A DNA stretch of 6,339 nucleotides, from assembly GCA_002453475.1 (NCBI GenBank), contig DKGY01000033.1, positions 7,670 to 14,008 on the forward strand, read 5' to 3'. The stretch comes from Clostridium sp. UBA6758 (GTDB taxonomy: Bacteria > Bacillota > Clostridia > Clostridiales > Clostridiaceae). The notes below the pieces were generated by a model. It had not been told where the DNA came from and searched no databases. It was given only the letters and a program-made list of their open reading frames with translations. Position 1 is the first letter of the stretch. The number at the start of each line of letters is the position of its first letter. Positions 5,691-6,339 of this stretch are shown here, piece by piece. The position numbers and the translations under genes are program-made.

Positions 5691-5781
5691 ACTCACATCC
5701 GTTTCCTGAGTAAATTCTGCTAACTAAATCAAAGATTTAGAGCATCACTTATGGTACGGTTCACCGTATCAATATTAAGTG
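5691..5781. repeat. Hairpin-rich repeat, copy 2
   Basis: Direct copy of the element at 1254-1327 (core 5708-5762, 49 of 55 identical). The same hairpins appear in order: ACTCA/TGAGT (5691-5695 with 5707-5711), CTAAATC-AAA-GATTTAG (5724-5740), and CACTTA/TAAGTG (5746-5751 with 5776-5781). The last encloses an extra hairpin GGTACGG-TTCA-CCGTATC (5753-5770) that copy 1 lacks. Its outermost pair is C-G here and T-A in copy 1. A short T-run follows (5784-5789). The preceding stretch 5641-5690 shows no gene. Confidence 0.6.
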
Positions 5782-6087
5782 AGGTTTTTCATTGTATTTG
5801 CTGTCAGCTTTCTCGAGAACATGTCAACCGTTTTTTACCAGTTTCGAGGTTTGACGAAACATATCAACGATTTCCAGGTTCAAGATAACATATCAATAAA
5901 AGCCCTATCAAAACATCATAATAGAAAGTTTAACACCCCTTGGAGCCCACTCATTAATTCTTTTACATATGGAAATTACTCCAGTTATGAAAAAGAAAGT
6001 TGGAGTAAATTAGGACTTAATTTCGACGGTATATCACTTGTAGACGAAACAAAAGTTATCAAAGATGCCCTTCAAGGCTTAGTTTAA
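5781..6087 (+). pseudogene. Probable gene remnant, unrecognised
   Basis: The frame is open from the second repeat to TAA at 6085-6087, but has no credible start: a GTG at 5779 lies in the repeat's hairpin and has no ribosome site, and the ATG at 5821 also lacks one. The first third overlaps short direct repeats and a hairpin and reads as non-coding. The last ~65 residues (from about 5890) look more protein-like, with NSFTYGNYSSYEKESWSKL and GISLVDETKVIKDALQGLV. The likely reading is the C-terminal piece of a gene whose 5' part was lost near the repeat. I do not recognise the family. Confidence 0.3.
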
Positions 6088-6307
6088 AATTGCATTAACA
6101 TAGAAGTAAACTACATTCTTCTTACAATAACTTAGCAGCGAGGTCGTTGGTTAATTATTTTATTCATTAACCTCTCATTTGCTTAAGGTTCATGAGTACC
6201 CTCTAAGATAATAAAATGCAAGTCAAAAAGTTTACTTATCAATTATTCACTCAATATTATGTACCCTCATATCTTGTACTAAGATATATTTTAAGGAGAT
6301 GAATAAC
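6088..6307 (+). promoter_or_regulatory. Intergenic region with likely promoter and 5' hairpin for the last gene
   Basis: There is no gene here. TTTACT (6231-6236) and TATTAT (6255-6260), 18 bp apart, are a moderate promoter. Just after the predicted start, ATATCTT-GTACT-AAGATAT (6269-6287) forms a perfect 7-bp hairpin that ends 5 nt before the AAGGAG ribosome site (6293-6298). Upstream, GGTTAAT/ATTAACC (6149-6172) and the competing GAGGT/ACCTC (6140-6174) can form alternative stems. GTACCCTC occurs twice (6196-6203 and 6261-6268). Confidence 0.4.
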
Positions 6308-6339
6308 GTGTCTACTTTAGCTTATGTTTCAAACGCTAA
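6308..6339 (+). CDS. Start of a gene running off the right edge, unrecognised
   Basis: GTG at 6308 is preceded by AAGGAG with a 9-nt spacing and opens a frame MSTLAYVSNA that continues to the window end. An in-frame ATG at 6299 directly touches the AAGGAG and is too close to be the start. Ten residues are too few to name a product; the promoter and 5' hairpin upstream support a real gene. Confidence 0.5.
   Translation, partial: MSTLAYVSNA

Noticed and set aside
5746..5770. Group II intron domain V fragment
   Set aside because: GGTACGGTTC resembles the 3' half of domain V, but the matching 5' half (GAGCCGTA) is not in place and the bases form a different hairpin.
1254..5781. Composite transposon bounded by the two direct repeats
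   Set aside because: No transposase lies between them, no target-site duplications are evident, and the copies have diverged internally; shared ancestry of two insertions is simpler.

Overview
The window is very AT-rich, with purine-rich GGAGG ribosome sites, tight same-strand operons and classical sigma-A promoters. Together with a LytTR regulator, a LiaF-like membrane protein and a HutP-family protein, this points to a low-GC Firmicute, most likely a Clostridium species (inference; no rRNA or other marker is present).

Layout, almost all on the minus strand. (1) Positions 1-1142 hold a two-gene unit with its own promoter: a short LytTR DNA-binding regulator followed 1 nt later by a LiaF-like membrane protein that runs off the left edge. 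(2) Positions 1254-1327 carry one copy of a hairpin-rich repeat, which abuts a decayed lipoprotein pseudogene (1342-1608) with a mutated lipobox and an in-frame stop. (3) A 15-16 bp hairpin at 1713-1755 separates these from the central operon. (4) Positions 1800-4456 hold a complete ABC uptake transporter of the TrpX/PF04392 type: lipoprotein binding protein, permease and ATPase, with a 1-nt gap and an 8-nt overlap. (5) Upstream lies a roughly 400-nt leader (4457-4860) with a consensus promoter, 18 UAG triplets in several clusters, a long stem-loop and an intrinsic terminator located before the first transporter gene. (6) Immediately upstream of that promoter is a gene for a HutP-family RNA-binding antiterminator (4905-5324). 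(7) Positions 5455-5640 contain a candidate small RNA, followed by a second copy of the hairpin repeat (5691-5781). (8) The right end, on the plus strand, holds an apparent gene remnant (5781-6087) and the first codons of a gene leaving the window at 6308.

The main reading is one regulatory circuit: the HutP-like protein would bind the UAG arrays in the leader of the neighbouring transporter operon when its small-molecule ligand state is right, and so decide whether transcription passes the terminator at 4562-4594. In Bacillus subtilis HutP controls histidine degradation genes. Here a HutP relative sits beside an uptake system whose family is associated with aromatic amino acids, the triplet spacing is mainly 8 nt, and the metal/histidine ligand residues of B. 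subtilis HutP do not appear to be conserved. That suggests a variant antitermination system with a possibly different effector. The remaining items (the repeat pair with a compensatory base change, the lipoprotein pseudogene, the candidate sRNA) are secondary.
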